Virus record (IMG/VR): IMGVR_UViG_3300017960_000032
Coordinates: 1-37,732 of that record
Length of the DNA: 37,732 nt
From: a virus
Direction: 5' to 3' (one strand)
Every line of letters begins with the position of its first letter. The stretch's first letter is position 1. The position numbers and the translations under genes were made by a program. The notes beneath the pieces were generated by a model, which saw only the letters and a program-made list of their open reading frames with translations, was not told the DNA's origin and made no database searches. Positions 6,293 to 13,858 of this stretch are shown here, piece by piece.

Positions 6293-7242
6293 TGCAAGCC
6301 GAAGTCCTTTCATCTACGGCCAATATGTCGCGGGAGGAATGGCTTTCAATAAGACAAAAGGGTATCGGCGGGTCGGATGCTGCCGTTGTACTAGGATTGA
6401 GCAAGTGGAAAACACCGTTTGAATTGTGGTTAGAAAAGACAGGACAAGTCATGCCGGAAGAATCTCAGAGCGAGACAGCATATTTCGGGACCATTTTAGA
6501 GGATGTGGTCGCAAAAGAGTTTGAGCTTCGTTCAGGAAAAAAAGTGCGTCGCAAAAATCAGATGTTGAAGCATCCTGACCATGAATTTATTATCGCTAAC
6601 CTTGACCGGATGATCGTTGGGGAAAAAGCCATTCTTGAGTGCAAAACAACATCAGCATACAACATGAAGGAATGGGAAGACGACGAGATTCCAGCGAACT
6701 ATATCGTTCAGGTTCAGCATTATCTTGGTGTCCTTGGCCCCGAGTATCGCAAGGCGTATTTCGCAGTTTTGATAGGAGGGAACAAGTTCGTTTGGAAAGA
6801 GATAGGGCGTGACGAAGAGCTTATCCAAATGATCTTTGCTGCTGAAATTGAATTTTGGAATGACAGAGTGTTAGGTGGACAGGCTCCGCCGCTGGACGGT
6901 TCGAGCGCGGCAGAGGAATTTCTAAAAAAGCGGTACGCCGAAACAGAAAGTAATAAAGTGATTGATCTTTCTGCCACGAATCGCGAGCGCATTAAACAGT
7001 ATTTGCAGCTAAAAGAGCAAATTTCAGAATTGCAGACGCAAGCGAAGGAACTTGAAAATCAGATCAAATTTGAGATGAAAGATGCCGAATACGGATTTAT
7101 CGGTAACTACCAAACAAGCTGGAAACATGTCGCCTCTAAAAGAGTTGACACCGAAAAATTGAAAACGCAGTTTCCTGACATTTATGAAAAAGTCACAAAG
7201 GAAACACATTCCAGACGTTTTGGAATTAAGGAGGTTGGCTGA
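6292..7242 (+). CDS. yqaJ: YqaJ-type recombination exonuclease
   Basis: 316 residues, the size of skin YqaJ. It belongs to the lambda-exonuclease-like PD-(D/E)XK fold. Visible motifs are the N-terminal GIGGSDAAVVLG loop (residues about 23-34), the acidic NLD (about 103-106), and ILECKTTS (about 113-120, the E-x-K catalytic pair), followed by the YIVQVQHYLGV helix. A coiled coil (about 230-265) follows the nuclease domain. It should degrade one strand of a DNA end and hand it to the RecT-like annealase encoded immediately downstream. Confidence 0.93.
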   Translation: MQAEVLSSTANMSREEWLSIRQKGIGGSDAAVVLGLSKWKTPFELWLEKTGQVMPEESQSETAYFGTILEDVVAKEFELRSGKKVRRKNQMLKHPDHEFIIANLDRMIVGEKAILECKTTSAYNMKEWEDDEIPANYIVQVQHYLGVLGPEYRKAYFAVLIGGNKFVWKEIGRDEELIQMIFAAEIEFWNDRVLGGQAPPLDGSSAAEEFLKKRYAETESNKVIDLSATNRERIKQYLQLKEQISELQTQAKELENQIKFEMKDAEYGFIGNYQTSWKHVASKRVDTEKLKTQFPDIYEKVTKETHSRRFGIKEVG

Positions 7243-7243
7243 T

Positions 7244-8095
7244 ATGGCAACAACTCAATCAATTAAAAATAATATTCAGGCGAAACAAAATAACTCCCCG
7301 ATACAGCAGCAAGGGGCGACGATGAAGGGGCTTCTTAAATCCCCATCAGTTATCAAACGTTTTGAGGAAGTCTTAGGAAAAAGAGCAACACAGTTCACAG
7401 CATCCATTCTGAGCCTGTACAACAGTGAAAATACTCTTCAGAAGGCAGAACCCATGAGTATTATTTCTGCGGCAATGGTGGCTGCCACGCTTGATCTTCC
7501 TGTAGATAAAAATTTAGGCTATGCCTGGATTGTACCGTATGGAGGAAAAGCACAGTTTCAGCTTGGGTACAAAGGTTATATCCAGCTTGCATTGAGGACA
7601 GGGCAGTATAAATACATCAATTGCATACCGGTTCACGAAGGGGAATTGCAAAAATGGAATCCGTTAACCGAAGAAATCGAGATTGATTTTGAAAAGCGCC
7701 AGTCTGATGCTGTGATCGGTTACGCTGCTTATTTCGAACTATTAAACGGTTTTCGGAAAACCGTCTATTGGACAAAAGCACAAGTCGAGAAGCACAAAAA
7801 GAAATTCAGTAAGTCGGATTTCGGGTGGGGAAAGGATTGGGACGCAATGGCCCTCAAAACCGTTCTGAAATCCATTCTTAGCAAGTGGGGGATTCTCTCT
7901 GTTGAAATGCAAAAGGCAGTTGTCGAAGACGAGACGCCGAGGGAAAGAATAGACATCACAGAAGAGGCGGACGGCCCCGAAATCATCGACTATAACCTTG
8001 AGCAGGACCAAGAAGAAAAAACGAATCTACAGGATACCGATCCTTTTGACGGCAAGCCTGTAGATATGAGCGACGATGAACTCCCATTTGATTAA
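7244..8095 (+). CDS. yqaK: RecT-family single-strand annealing protein
   Basis: 283 residues with the RecT domain over about 25-200 (SPSVIKRFEEVLGKRATQF; MSIISAAMVAATLDLPVD; AQFQLGYKGYIQLALRTGQY; DWDAMALKTVLKSILSKW). It pairs complementary single strands and works with the YqaJ exonuclease. I use the ATG at 7244, with AAGGAGG 9 bases upstream. The frame is open back to 7184 inside yqaJ, but without a ribosome-binding site. The acidic C-terminus (ending DMSDDELPFD) resembles SSB-type tails that recruit partner proteins. Confidence 0.95.
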   Translation: MATTQSIKNNIQAKQNNSPIQQQGATMKGLLKSPSVIKRFEEVLGKRATQFTASILSLYNSENTLQKAEPMSIISAAMVAATLDLPVDKNLGYAWIVPYGGKAQFQLGYKGYIQLALRTGQYKYINCIPVHEGELQKWNPLTEEIEIDFEKRQSDAVIGYAAYFELLNGFRKTVYWTKAQVEKHKKKFSKSDFGWGKDWDAMALKTVLKSILSKWGILSVEMQKAVVEDETPRERIDITEEADGPEIIDYNLEQDQEEKTNLQDTDPFDGKPVDMSDDELPFD

Positions 8096-8252
8096 GATTC
8101 CGATCCCCTTCTGCTACAAGTGGATGTCAGAAGGGGCACCGAATCGCGCAAAGCTGTTCCGGGCTTATGTTGAGAGCTATTTGAAGACAAGCGAACCGGG
8201 TTTACGCCTAGTCCGCATCAGTGGAATGACAGCACTTTGTAAAAGGAAGTAG
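8076..8252 (+). CDS. Small conserved protein between recT and dnaD-like genes
   Basis: 58 residues from an ATG that overlaps the recT 3' end by 20 bases (NSHLIKIPIPFCYKWMSEGA, then an Arg/Lys-rich helix). The frame is fully open between two solid genes, and the stop abuts the next start (TAGGTG), as in a tightly packed operon. The ribosome-binding site is weak. No domain recognised. Confidence 0.6.
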   Translation: MNSHLIKIPIPFCYKWMSEGAPNRAKLFRAYVESYLKTSEPGLRLVRISGMTALCKRK

Positions 8253-8969
8253 GTGAGCAGGATCGATATGCAAGGTTTGGGGTATGTAATCCTGCCCCGG
8301 CTACCCTTTAAAGATGGACGCGATGAAACAATTTACGATTATTTGTTCAAAAAGGCGGAGTATCGGCTTGATAGAGAATTAGATCCCGGCCAGACGATCA
8401 TCAAGCTGGCTGATCTTGCAAAACGTTTCAACTGGTCATCGGATCAGATCAAATATTCCTTGGATCGGATGGTTAAGCAGGGATATTTAAAGCTGGATCG
8501 GTTGCCTCAGAAACGTGGTTTCATTGTAACGGTGGTCAATTACGCCGATCTCATACAGCTTGGCAATTACAACAAGAAAAAAGCCTTGGCGCCAGCACTA
8601 ACAGAAGAAAAGGGGGACGACAAAGACATGCAGACAAACCCATTCCAATTTTTTGAGGATGAAGGGTTCGGCTTATTATCTTCATTTTTAGCGGACATGC
8701 TTAAAGGTCTGATAGACGATTATGGCGAGGAAAAGGTGCTTGATGCAATGAAAGAGGCTGTTAAGCGAAATGCCCGCAATATGGCTTATGTCCAGCGCAT
8801 CCTACAATCAAATGAACTTAAAAGTAAGGAGTGGGGAAATGGCTATCCAGCAAAAAAAGCAGGTAACAAAAACGGTCAGTATAGACACGGCATTCCAAAA
8901 AATGATGCAGAGCCTTCGGGAAAAGTCAGCCCACTATTCGGCACCGGCCGCCTCCGCAGAAAAGGTTGA
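8253..8969 (+). CDS. yqaL: DnaD-domain replication protein, YqaL-like
   Basis: 238 residues from GTG 8253, or 233 from ATG 8268. Both have a plausible SD (AAGGAAG and GCAGG respectively). Residues 30-110 form a winged helix (DLAKRFNWSSDQIKYSLDRM), typical of phage origin-binding N-termini. Residues about 128-190 form a DnaD C-terminal domain (EDEGFGLLSSFLADMLKGLI, then KVLDAMKEAV and NMAYVQRILQ). DnaD proteins remodel origin DNA and recruit the helicase loader. The position before the DnaC-like loader matches skin yqaL-yqaM. It overlaps the next gene by about 130 bases. Confidence 0.9.
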   Translation: MSRIDMQGLGYVILPRLPFKDGRDETIYDYLFKKAEYRLDRELDPGQTIIKLADLAKRFNWSSDQIKYSLDRMVKQGYLKLDRLPQKRGFIVTVVNYADLIQLGNYNKKKALAPALTEEKGDDKDMQTNPFQFFEDEGFGLLSSFLADMLKGLIDDYGEEKVLDAMKEAVKRNARNMAYVQRILQSNELKSKEWGNGYPAKKAGNKNGQYRHGIPKNDAEPSGKVSPLFGTGRLRRKG

Positions 8970-9798
8970 ATATAGTTGTGCAGAATGCAAGGACAAAGGC
9001 ATCATAGTTTATCGAATTCATAAAGACACTGAACGTGAACTAAAAAAAGAAGGAAAGACGTTTGATAGCCTTTCGACTGATCAAATGGTCCGTGAGGAGG
9101 ATTACCTTGCCGGGAAGGTGTGCACACCAGAGACAGCGCGAGAATGGAAGACAGCGTACTCTAAACAATGCGATTGCGTCCGGCGAAAGAAGATAGCCCG
9201 CATCATGGCAGCGAGCGGCATTACAGAAGAATTTGAAAACCTTGTTTTCGGCAATTTTAAAACAGAGGGGAAACCAGAGTTGATCAAGGAAGCCTATGAT
9301 TGCGCGGTGGAATACTTCAAGGATTTTGAAAAAATCCGGGGGAACCGATCAAACAGCATTGCACTACTCGGGCAGCCCGGCAGCGGCAAAACTCATCTGC
9401 TTACAGCCATAATGAATAATCTCATCAAGAAAAAATTCGTCCACTGTTTGTATTTTCCTTATGTAGAAGGCATGGGGGATCTGAAAAAGGACTTTGATCA
9501 ATTGGAAACCAAGCTTGATGCGATGCGTAAAGTCGAAGTGCTTTTCATTGATGACTTGTTCAAGCCAGCAAGGGGAGAGCCTCGGGCTACGGAATGGCAA
9601 GTCGAACAGATTCAGTCAGTTGTAAATTATCGATACCTGAATCATTTGCCTCTGCTTGTCTCTTCAGAGCTTACAACGGACGAGCTCCTGGATATTGATG
9701 AAGCACTCGGATCCCGAATTCATCAAATGTGCCGGGAGTATACGGTGATCATCAAGGGCGACAGGATGAAATTAAACCATAGATTAGGAGATTGGTAA
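8839..9798 (+). CDS. yqaM: DnaC/DnaI-like helicase loader ATPase, YqaM-like
   Basis: 319 residues from ATG 8839, chosen for the AAGGAG ahead of it. The frame is open from 8770. The N-terminal part carries a possible zinc site (C47, C50, C95, C111, C113), as in DnaI. The AAA+ domain has Walker A GQPGSGKT (178-185) and Walker B VLFIDD (234-239). It should load the replicative helicase onto phage origin DNA prepared by the DnaD-like protein. The start lies inside yqaL in another frame, so the two are coupled. The stop overlaps the next start by one base. Confidence 0.93.
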   Translation: MAIQQKKQVTKTVSIDTAFQKMMQSLREKSAHYSAPAASAEKVEYSCAECKDKGIIVYRIHKDTERELKKEGKTFDSLSTDQMVREEDYLAGKVCTPETAREWKTAYSKQCDCVRRKKIARIMAASGITEEFENLVFGNFKTEGKPELIKEAYDCAVEYFKDFEKIRGNRSNSIALLGQPGSGKTHLLTAIMNNLIKKKFVHCLYFPYVEGMGDLKKDFDQLETKLDAMRKVEVLFIDDLFKPARGEPRATEWQVEQIQSVVNYRYLNHLPLLVSSELTTDELLDIDEALGSRIHQMCREYTVIIKGDRMKLNHRLGDW

Positions 9799-9941
9799 TG
9801 AAAGACGTTCAAATTAATCAATTAATGTCGGGAGTTTTTGAGTTAACGCCGCGGCGGCAGGGGAACGGGCAGGATCTGGCCCCGGTTATCCGAGTACTAG
9901 AAGACAAAATCAAACAAATGGAGCTGATTCAAAGTGCTTAA
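9798..9941 (+). CDS. Small hypothetical protein after the helicase loader
   Basis: 47 residues (ATG overlapping the previous TAA; KDVQINQLMSGVFELTPRRQ, then GNGQDLAPVIRVLEDKIKQM). It appears soluble, with a short C-terminal helix, and no family is recognised. TTAGGAG lies at good distance from the ATG. Its end overlaps the next mini-gene by 8 bases. Confidence 0.6.
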   Translation: MKDVQINQLMSGVFELTPRRQGNGQDLAPVIRVLEDKIKQMELIQSA

Positions 9942-10029
9942 AGCGGTGCCGGCTCTGCTGTCGATCCTGCTGCTCGCCGGATACAGAGAAAAACAGATTG
10001 AACAATGGATTGAGGATGACGGGAGGTAA
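9934..10029 (+). CDS. 31-residue putative membrane mini-protein
   Basis: GTG start. One hydrophobic helix (KAVPALLSILLLAGY) is followed by a charged amphipathic tail (REKQIEQWIEDDGR). It overlaps the previous frame by 8 bases, and GGAG lies upstream (in GGAGCTGATTC). Small single-span proteins of this kind occur in Bacillus phage early operons. The frame is short, so it could be chance. Confidence 0.4.
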   Translation: MLKAVPALLSILLLAGYREKQIEQWIEDDGR

Positions 10030-10033
10030 GGAG

Positions 10034-10417
10034 ATGAAATTGGGCGATAAGGTAACAGTCAAAGCGATATACAAAAAGCATCCAGATAGCTCTATTAATT
10101 TTCACGAGCTACTTAAAGATATTGATACCACTGAAATAATAAATCAACAAGTTTTGAAGAGAGTGGAAATGCGGTTTGATGGGATTGTCTGCGGTAAGCG
10201 TCGGAGAGCGGTGGAAAGAATGTGGGAATATGGATGGTTAGATGAACTTGTTTATGGAGGCAGTGATGTTGGATTCACGGTTGTCGATGTAGAGCCTGAA
10301 AAAGGACAAATGATAATTGACACAGTTTGCGAACCGTTTTATCTTGTCGCTAAAAATTTAACTGGCTTCTACTTTGTCAAAGCTGAGGATATGGAGGTAA
10401 GAAATGAAAGCCAATAA
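10034..10417 (+). CDS. Hypothetical early phage protein
   Basis: 127 residues from ATG 10034, with GGGAGG 7 bases upstream. An earlier in-frame codon at 9998 lacks a site. It is soluble and beta-rich in the second half (VGFTVVDVEPEKGQMIIDTV; FYFVKAEDMEV), with one basic cluster (CGKRRRAVERMWEYGW). The lower GC content compared with the flanking replication genes suggests a later insertion. No domain recognised. It overlaps the next gene by 14 bases. Confidence 0.7.
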   Translation: MKLGDKVTVKAIYKKHPDSSINFHELLKDIDTTEIINQQVLKRVEMRFDGIVCGKRRRAVERMWEYGWLDELVYGGSDVGFTVVDVEPEKGQMIIDTVCEPFYLVAKNLTGFYFVKAEDMEVRNESQ

Positions 10418-10862
10418 ATTCAACGCCAAGAAAACATACGTTGACGGTATCAAATTCGACAGTAAAGCCGAAGCCCAGTATTACTTGCAGCTTAAATGGC
10501 TCAAGCAGGCGAAGCAGATCAAAGACTTTAAGCTTCAGCCGAGGTTCCTTCTGCAAGAAACTTTCAAAAAGAACGGAAAAACTTTTCGGAAGATTGAGTA
10601 TGTTGCAGATTTTGAGGTCCATAACTTGGACGGCAGCACCGAGATTATCGACATTAAAGGCGTTGAGACAGAGGGCTTCAAAATCAAGCGCAAACTGTAT
10701 GAACGACGATATGACACGCCTCTAAAAGTCTTAGCCAATGATGATTCGTTTGGCTTTATAGAAATAGACAAGCTGAAAAAGATCAAAGGAAAGGCGGAGA
10801 AATCCACTGCAAAACGTAATTATCGCCGACGATCGGCCGTTGTGGGTTCGCGAGGAAGATAG
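10404..10862 (+). CDS. DUF1064-type PD-(D/E)XK nuclease
   Basis: 152 residues. FNAKKTYVDGIKFDSKAEAQ and YYLQLKWLKQ form the characteristic DUF1064 start (E18 of SKAEA as first catalytic acid). Next come YVADFEV (D58-type acid) and TEIIDIKG (E-x-K-like core), then a basic C-terminus. Members are predicted structure-specific phage nucleases, possibly Holliday-junction resolvases. The skin element carries RusA (YqaN) at this point, so this looks like a non-homologous replacement. The start is ATG with AGGTAAG upstream. The very basic tail (RNYRRRSAVVGSRGR) overlaps another reading frame and may have grown by loss of a stop. Confidence 0.85.
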   Translation: MKANKFNAKKTYVDGIKFDSKAEAQYYLQLKWLKQAKQIKDFKLQPRFLLQETFKKNGKTFRKIEYVADFEVHNLDGSTEIIDIKGVETEGFKIKRKLYERRYDTPLKVLANDDSFGFIEIDKLKKIKGKAEKSTAKRNYRRRSAVVGSRGR

Positions 10863-10866
10863 AATT

Positions 10867-11001
10867 ATGGTCTGCATGATGCGTTGTTCCAAGTTTAAGA
10901 GGTGCGCCAGTCGCATGGGAGCGGATTGCAAGAAGCTCGGCGGCTCTGAAATACCGAAAATCAATTCAGGAGGTAGTTACGATGCAAAAAGAAAACAATA
11001 A
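10867..11001 (+). CDS. Small Cys-rich protein
   Basis: 44 residues from ATG 10867 with GAGGA ten bases upstream. Four cysteines (C3, C7, C13, C21: MVCMMRCSKFKRCASRMGAD, then C) in a basic context suggest metal binding. The frame is open further upstream into the nuclease gene (IIADDRPLWVREEDRI), with only TTG or CTG as possible starts, so a longer product of about 55-65 residues is possible. It overlaps the next gene by 20 bases. Confidence 0.5.
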   Translation: MVCMMRCSKFKRCASRMGADCKKLGGSEIPKINSGGSYDAKRKQ

Positions 11002-11149
11002 CCCATATAAGCCCGGACCGGTTCATAAATGGCAAATGACACCCGAGGAGCTGGCGGAATACGTCAAAAAGCATCCAATTGTCTACCGGGAACATCTGAA
11101 ACCGTCACCGGCTTTCACAATGGAAAAATGGCAGCCTGAACAGTATTAA
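10982..11149 (+). CDS. Small hypothetical phage protein
   Basis: 55 residues with an excellent CAGGAGG upstream of the ATG (KENNNPYKPGPVHKWQMTPE, then ELAEYVKKHPIVYREHLKPS). It has a short helix and a Pro-rich extended part, and is soluble. No function recognised. It ends at a TAA that begins the A run of a minus-strand terminator. Confidence 0.65.
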   Translation: MQKENNNPYKPGPVHKWQMTPEELAEYVKKHPIVYREHLKPSPAFTMEKWQPEQY

Positions 11150-11178
11150 AAAAGCACCGAAGCGCGAGGCCTCAGTGC
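11148..11178 (-). terminator. Minus-strand hairpin terminator
   Basis: GCACCGAAGC pairs imperfectly with GCCTCAGTGC (11154-11178, two mismatches). The A run 11148-11153 gives six Ts on the minus strand. Like the one at 6002-6031, it starts within the stop codon of a plus-strand gene. Confidence 0.5.
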
Positions 11179-11224
11179 CCTGATATGAACTGGTACTTCT
11201 ATCATAGCACAAGGGGGCTGCCTA

Positions 11225-11431
11225 GTGTACAAACCAGAACGAATAAATTTAAACGATGATTTAAGCTTCACAGAATCTATTGAGTCGGGGAAAGTCCGTG
11301 TCATCGTGTTAGATGGGAAAAACGGCACGGCGCACATCATGGATGCCCCGGAGCATGGTAAATCAATTATTCAAACGATAGACGGTAGTTTTAAGCGTGT
11401 AGATCATGAATTAGGCTATAAAGCCGAATAA
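11225..11431 (+). CDS. xtrA: XtrA/YqaO-like protein
   Basis: 68 residues, the same length I recall for skin YqaO, with the family pattern: an N-terminal strand pair (ERINLNDDLSFTESIESGKV), a VIVLDGK turn, a DAPEHGKSIIQT segment and a final KRVDHELG. PBSX XtrA and skin YqaO occupy the same place after the replication genes. Their function is unknown. The start is GTG with AAGGGGG upstream. The identity comes from recalled patterns and order. Confidence 0.7.
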   Translation: MYKPERINLNDDLSFTESIESGKVRVIVLDGKNGTAHIMDAPEHGKSIIQTIDGSFKRVDHELGYKAE

Positions 11432-11433
11432 AT

Positions 11434-11458
11434 GCAGGGGTTTTCCCTGCGGGGGAGG
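11434..11458 (+). promoter_or_regulatory. Hairpin-SD element 1
   Basis: GCAGGG (11434-11439) pairs with CCCTGC (11445-11450), 5-nt loop. The stem is followed at once by the Shine-Dalgarno GGGGGAGG and, after 6 bases, the ATG at 11465. It has the same layout as the elements at 13.5-15.7 kb. Confidence 0.6.
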
Positions 11459-11464
11459 AACATA

Positions 11465-11779
11465 ATGAAAACAATTCCAGCGATAGCATTTAAAGCGAAG
11501 AATAAGGAGAACAGGTATTTATCTGATGGTCCAGATTGTGGCGACTGGTCAGATGAAAACTTGGACGTTACAAACATAGAGGACGCCTTGTGCTTAGTGA
11601 GAAAAGACAAAGAAAGGCCGACAGATGATGACGTCGATAGCTTTTTTCATATGCTTCAGTTTTTAGATTGGGTAGATGCTATGGACATTAAAGAACATTA
11701 TTATCCTGTTCATGTCGATCTGACAGAAGCGCAATACAACGTTATGAAAAAGCGGAATGATTGGGGGAATAACGAATAA
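11465..11779 (+). CDS. Hypothetical acidic phage protein
   Basis: 104 residues from ATG 11465. An in-frame codon at 11432 lies inside the hairpin and is unlikely. It is acidic (SDGPDCGDWSDENLDVTNIE), predicted globular alpha/beta, with no membrane segment. No family recognised. It is coupled to the next gene by a one-base overlap (TAATG). Confidence 0.65.
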   Translation: MKTIPAIAFKAKNKENRYLSDGPDCGDWSDENLDVTNIEDALCLVRKDKERPTDDDVDSFFHMLQFLDWVDAMDIKEHYYPVHVDLTEAQYNVMKKRNDWGNNE

Positions 11780-12030
11780 TGGAACTTTTACAATCTTCTT
11801 TGCTCCATACAATTAAGGCACAACGGGACAATATGATGACAATTGAAGAGCTGGCAGAGAAGTATGAACTTCACCCAGAATACTTGCGATCAATCATTGA
11901 GCGCACAGAAGGGATTGCGATTAAGGGCAACGTTGCCTATGTACCGAAACAATCTTTTCTGCTGCCTGCGCTTGGGGTTGTCGGCCTGTTCGTGGCAATC
12001 GTGATTCTTCCGCAGATGATAGGGGGATGA
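11779..12030 (+). CDS. Tail-anchored small membrane protein with HTH-like start
   Basis: 83 residues. The first 55 look like a small DNA-binding or scaffold fold (MTIEELAEKYELHPEYLRSI, resembling an HTH). Residues 60-80 are a strong transmembrane helix (FLLPALGVVGLFVAIVIL), followed by PQMIGG. A cytoplasmic domain with a C-terminal anchor is likely. Function unknown. It directly precedes the methyltransferase gene with a 3-base gap. Confidence 0.65.
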   Translation: MELLQSSLLHTIKAQRDNMMTIEELAEKYELHPEYLRSIIERTEGIAIKGNVAYVPKQSFLLPALGVVGLFVAIVILPQMIGG

Positions 12031-12033
12031 CCG

Positions 12034-13401
12034 ATGAAGCAGCTTAGTTTATTTAGAGAAATCATAGTTGATAACTTCGCCGGAGGCGGCGGGGCCAGTA
12101 CTGGAATTGAACTAGCTACTGGGCTATCCGTGGACATTGCGATTAACCATGATCCGGCGGCCATTGCAATGCATCAGGTAAATCACCCAGATACTGAACA
12201 TTATTGTGAGTCTGTTTGGGAAGTAGACCCAAGGGAAGTAGCCAAAGGCCAGCCGATTGGTTTAGCCTGGTTCTCCCCGGACTGTAAGCATTTTTCAAAG
12301 GCCAAGGGCGGCAAACCCGTCGAGAAGAGCATACGGGGGCTTGCATGGGTAGCGGTCAGGTGGGCAGCCACAGTAAGTCCGCGGGTAATCATTCTTGAAA
12401 ACGTCGAAGAGTTTCAGACGTGGGGGCCTCTTACGAAGGACGGGAGACCGGACCCAGACAAAAAGGGATATACGTTCCGGTCTTTTGTCAGGGCGTTAAA
12501 CAGACATGGATACAAAGTGGAATGGAGAGAGCTGAAGGCGTGTGATTACGGCGCCCCGACAATACGAAAAAGGCTGTTCTTAATCGCTCGGCGGGATGGC
12601 CGGCCGATCATATGGCCTGAGCCGACACACGGCGATCCCAAAAGCACAGCGGTGAAAACCGGAAAACTCAGGCCTTGGCGGACTGCCTCCGAGATTATGG
12701 ATTGGTCACTCGAAACGCCATCCATTTTTAACAGAAAAAAGCCATTATCAGAAAATACGTTACGGCGGATCGCCCGCGGTATTCAGCGGTTTGTCATAGA
12801 AAGCAAAAAGCCTTTCGTGGTGGGAGATCGCGGAAATTCACTTATTCAAATGGGCTACGGCGATCCAGAAGGCCGGCGGGTGCTAGATTTAAAAAAGCCT
12901 CTTGGAACTATCACGGCGGGCGGAAATAAGTTCGCAATTGCTACAAGCCACCTGATTAAACTTCGCGGCACTTGCAAAGACGGTCAGCCTGTTAAAAATC
13001 CTATGCCAACGATTACGGCGGGCGGGCTACATGTAGGAGAAGTTAGGGCCTTCCTAACAAAATATTACGGATCGGATATCGGGCAATCTTTGGACAATCC
13101 CCTTCATACAGTCACAACAAAGGATCGTTTTGGATTGGTCACAATAAAAGGTGAAAACTATCAAATCGCAGACATAGGCATGCGAATGCTTCAGCCTCAT
13201 GAATTGTTTGCGGCCCAAGGATTCCCGAGTGATTACGTGATTGATAGAGACATAAACGGGGTGAAGTATTCAAAAGCGAAACAGGTCGAGCGGTGCGGAA
13301 ATGCTGTTCCTCCACCGTTTGCGGAGCATCTTGTCAGAGCGAATCTCCCTGAATTATGTGTAAATGAACATATGAGCAAACTTAAGAGAAAGGCAAATTA
13401 A
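12034..13401 (+). CDS. DNA (cytosine-5) methyltransferase, orphan
   Basis: 455 residues. Motif I is DNFAGGGGASTG (13-24). Motif IV is SPDC (81-84, catalytic C84, a phage variant of the usual PCQ). Motif VI is ENV (122-124). Motif VIII is in the RKRLFLIARR segment, and the motif IX-X end is QVERCGNAVPPPFAEHL. Between them lies the target-recognition region, with three similar PTITAGG/TVTTK turns. It methylates C5 of cytosine, probably to protect phage DNA from host restriction. No restriction gene is adjacent, so it is an orphan. The recognition site cannot be read from sequence. Start ATG with GGGGGATGA upstream. Confidence 0.95.
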   Translation: MKQLSLFREIIVDNFAGGGGASTGIELATGLSVDIAINHDPAAIAMHQVNHPDTEHYCESVWEVDPREVAKGQPIGLAWFSPDCKHFSKAKGGKPVEKSIRGLAWVAVRWAATVSPRVIILENVEEFQTWGPLTKDGRPDPDKKGYTFRSFVRALNRHGYKVEWRELKACDYGAPTIRKRLFLIARRDGRPIIWPEPTHGDPKSTAVKTGKLRPWRTASEIMDWSLETPSIFNRKKPLSENTLRRIARGIQRFVIESKKPFVVGDRGNSLIQMGYGDPEGRRVLDLKKPLGTITAGGNKFAIATSHLIKLRGTCKDGQPVKNPMPTITAGGLHVGEVRAFLTKYYGSDIGQSLDNPLHTVTTKDRFGLVTIKGENYQIADIGMRMLQPHELFAAQGFPSDYVIDRDINGVKYSKAKQVERCGNAVPPPFAEHLVRANLPELCVNEHMSKLKRKAN

Positions 13402-13414
13402 GGAGGCGGTGTCT

Positions 13415-13537
13415 GTGATCGAATACAGCTGCCGTGAGTGTGATTACACCGAGTTAGATACAATGGTGCGCCCGAATGCCTGCTGCCCCGTCTGTGGGCA
13501 GCCCATGAGCGCAGAAGAAGAATTTTGTGAGCAATAA
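13415..13537 (+). CDS. Mini zinc-ribbon protein
   Basis: 40 residues. CREC and CCPVCGQ knuckles give four well-spaced cysteines (IEYSCREC then CCPVCG), the pattern of a rubredoxin-like zinc ribbon. The AAGGAGG at 13400-13406 favours the GTG at 13415 over the one at 13409. It could bind nucleic acid or a partner protein. Function unknown. Confidence 0.65.
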   Translation: MIEYSCRECDYTELDTMVRPNACCPVCGQPMSAEEEFCEQ

Positions 13538-13560
13538 AAAACGGCCGCAGGCCGGAAGGG
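13536..13560. promoter_or_regulatory. Hairpin-SD element 2 / minus-strand terminator
   Basis: CGGCC (13542-13546) and GGCCG (13550-13554) form a tight stem with a 3-nt loop, then GAAGGGG serves as SD for the lipoprotein gene at 13569. On the minus strand the same stem is followed by six Ts (A run 13536-13541), so the element may also stop antisense transcription. Confidence 0.65.
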
Positions 13561-13568
13561 GAACTAAT

Positions 13569-13841
13569 ATGAAAAAATTTATTGTAACAATCGCTGTTTT
13601 GCTGCTTGTCGCAGTTATTACAGGCTGCGAATCATGGAACAGAATGACGAAGGATTTTGATTCAGCTCATAACGGATTGGAGCGGACGGCAACCGTCTAC
13701 GACCAGAACGGAAATAAGATCAAAACATATAAAGGCAAGTTTGATGTTGAGATCAATGACTATGGGAATAAAGTCAAATTTGATCTGAACGGTAAGCGAA
13801 TCATGATAAATAACGCTGTTGTGATTGTTGAAGAAAACTAA
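13569..13841 (+). CDS. Phage-encoded lipoprotein
   Basis: 90 residues. The N-terminus is a signal peptide (KKFIVTIAVLLLVAVITG) with lipobox VITGC, lipidated Cys20. The mature part is small and beta-rich (TATVYDQNGNKIKTYKGKFD, then VEINDYGNKVKFDLNGK). It would be anchored to the outer face of the cell membrane. Several Gram-positive prophage lipoproteins block DNA entry of incoming phages (Ltp of TP-J34). That role is a hypothesis here. Start ATG 13569 behind hairpin-SD element 2. Confidence 0.8.
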   Translation: MKKFIVTIAVLLLVAVITGCESWNRMTKDFDSAHNGLERTATVYDQNGNKIKTYKGKFDVEINDYGNKVKFDLNGKRIMINNAVVIVEEN

Positions 13842-13858
13842 AAGAGGGGGAGAAATCG

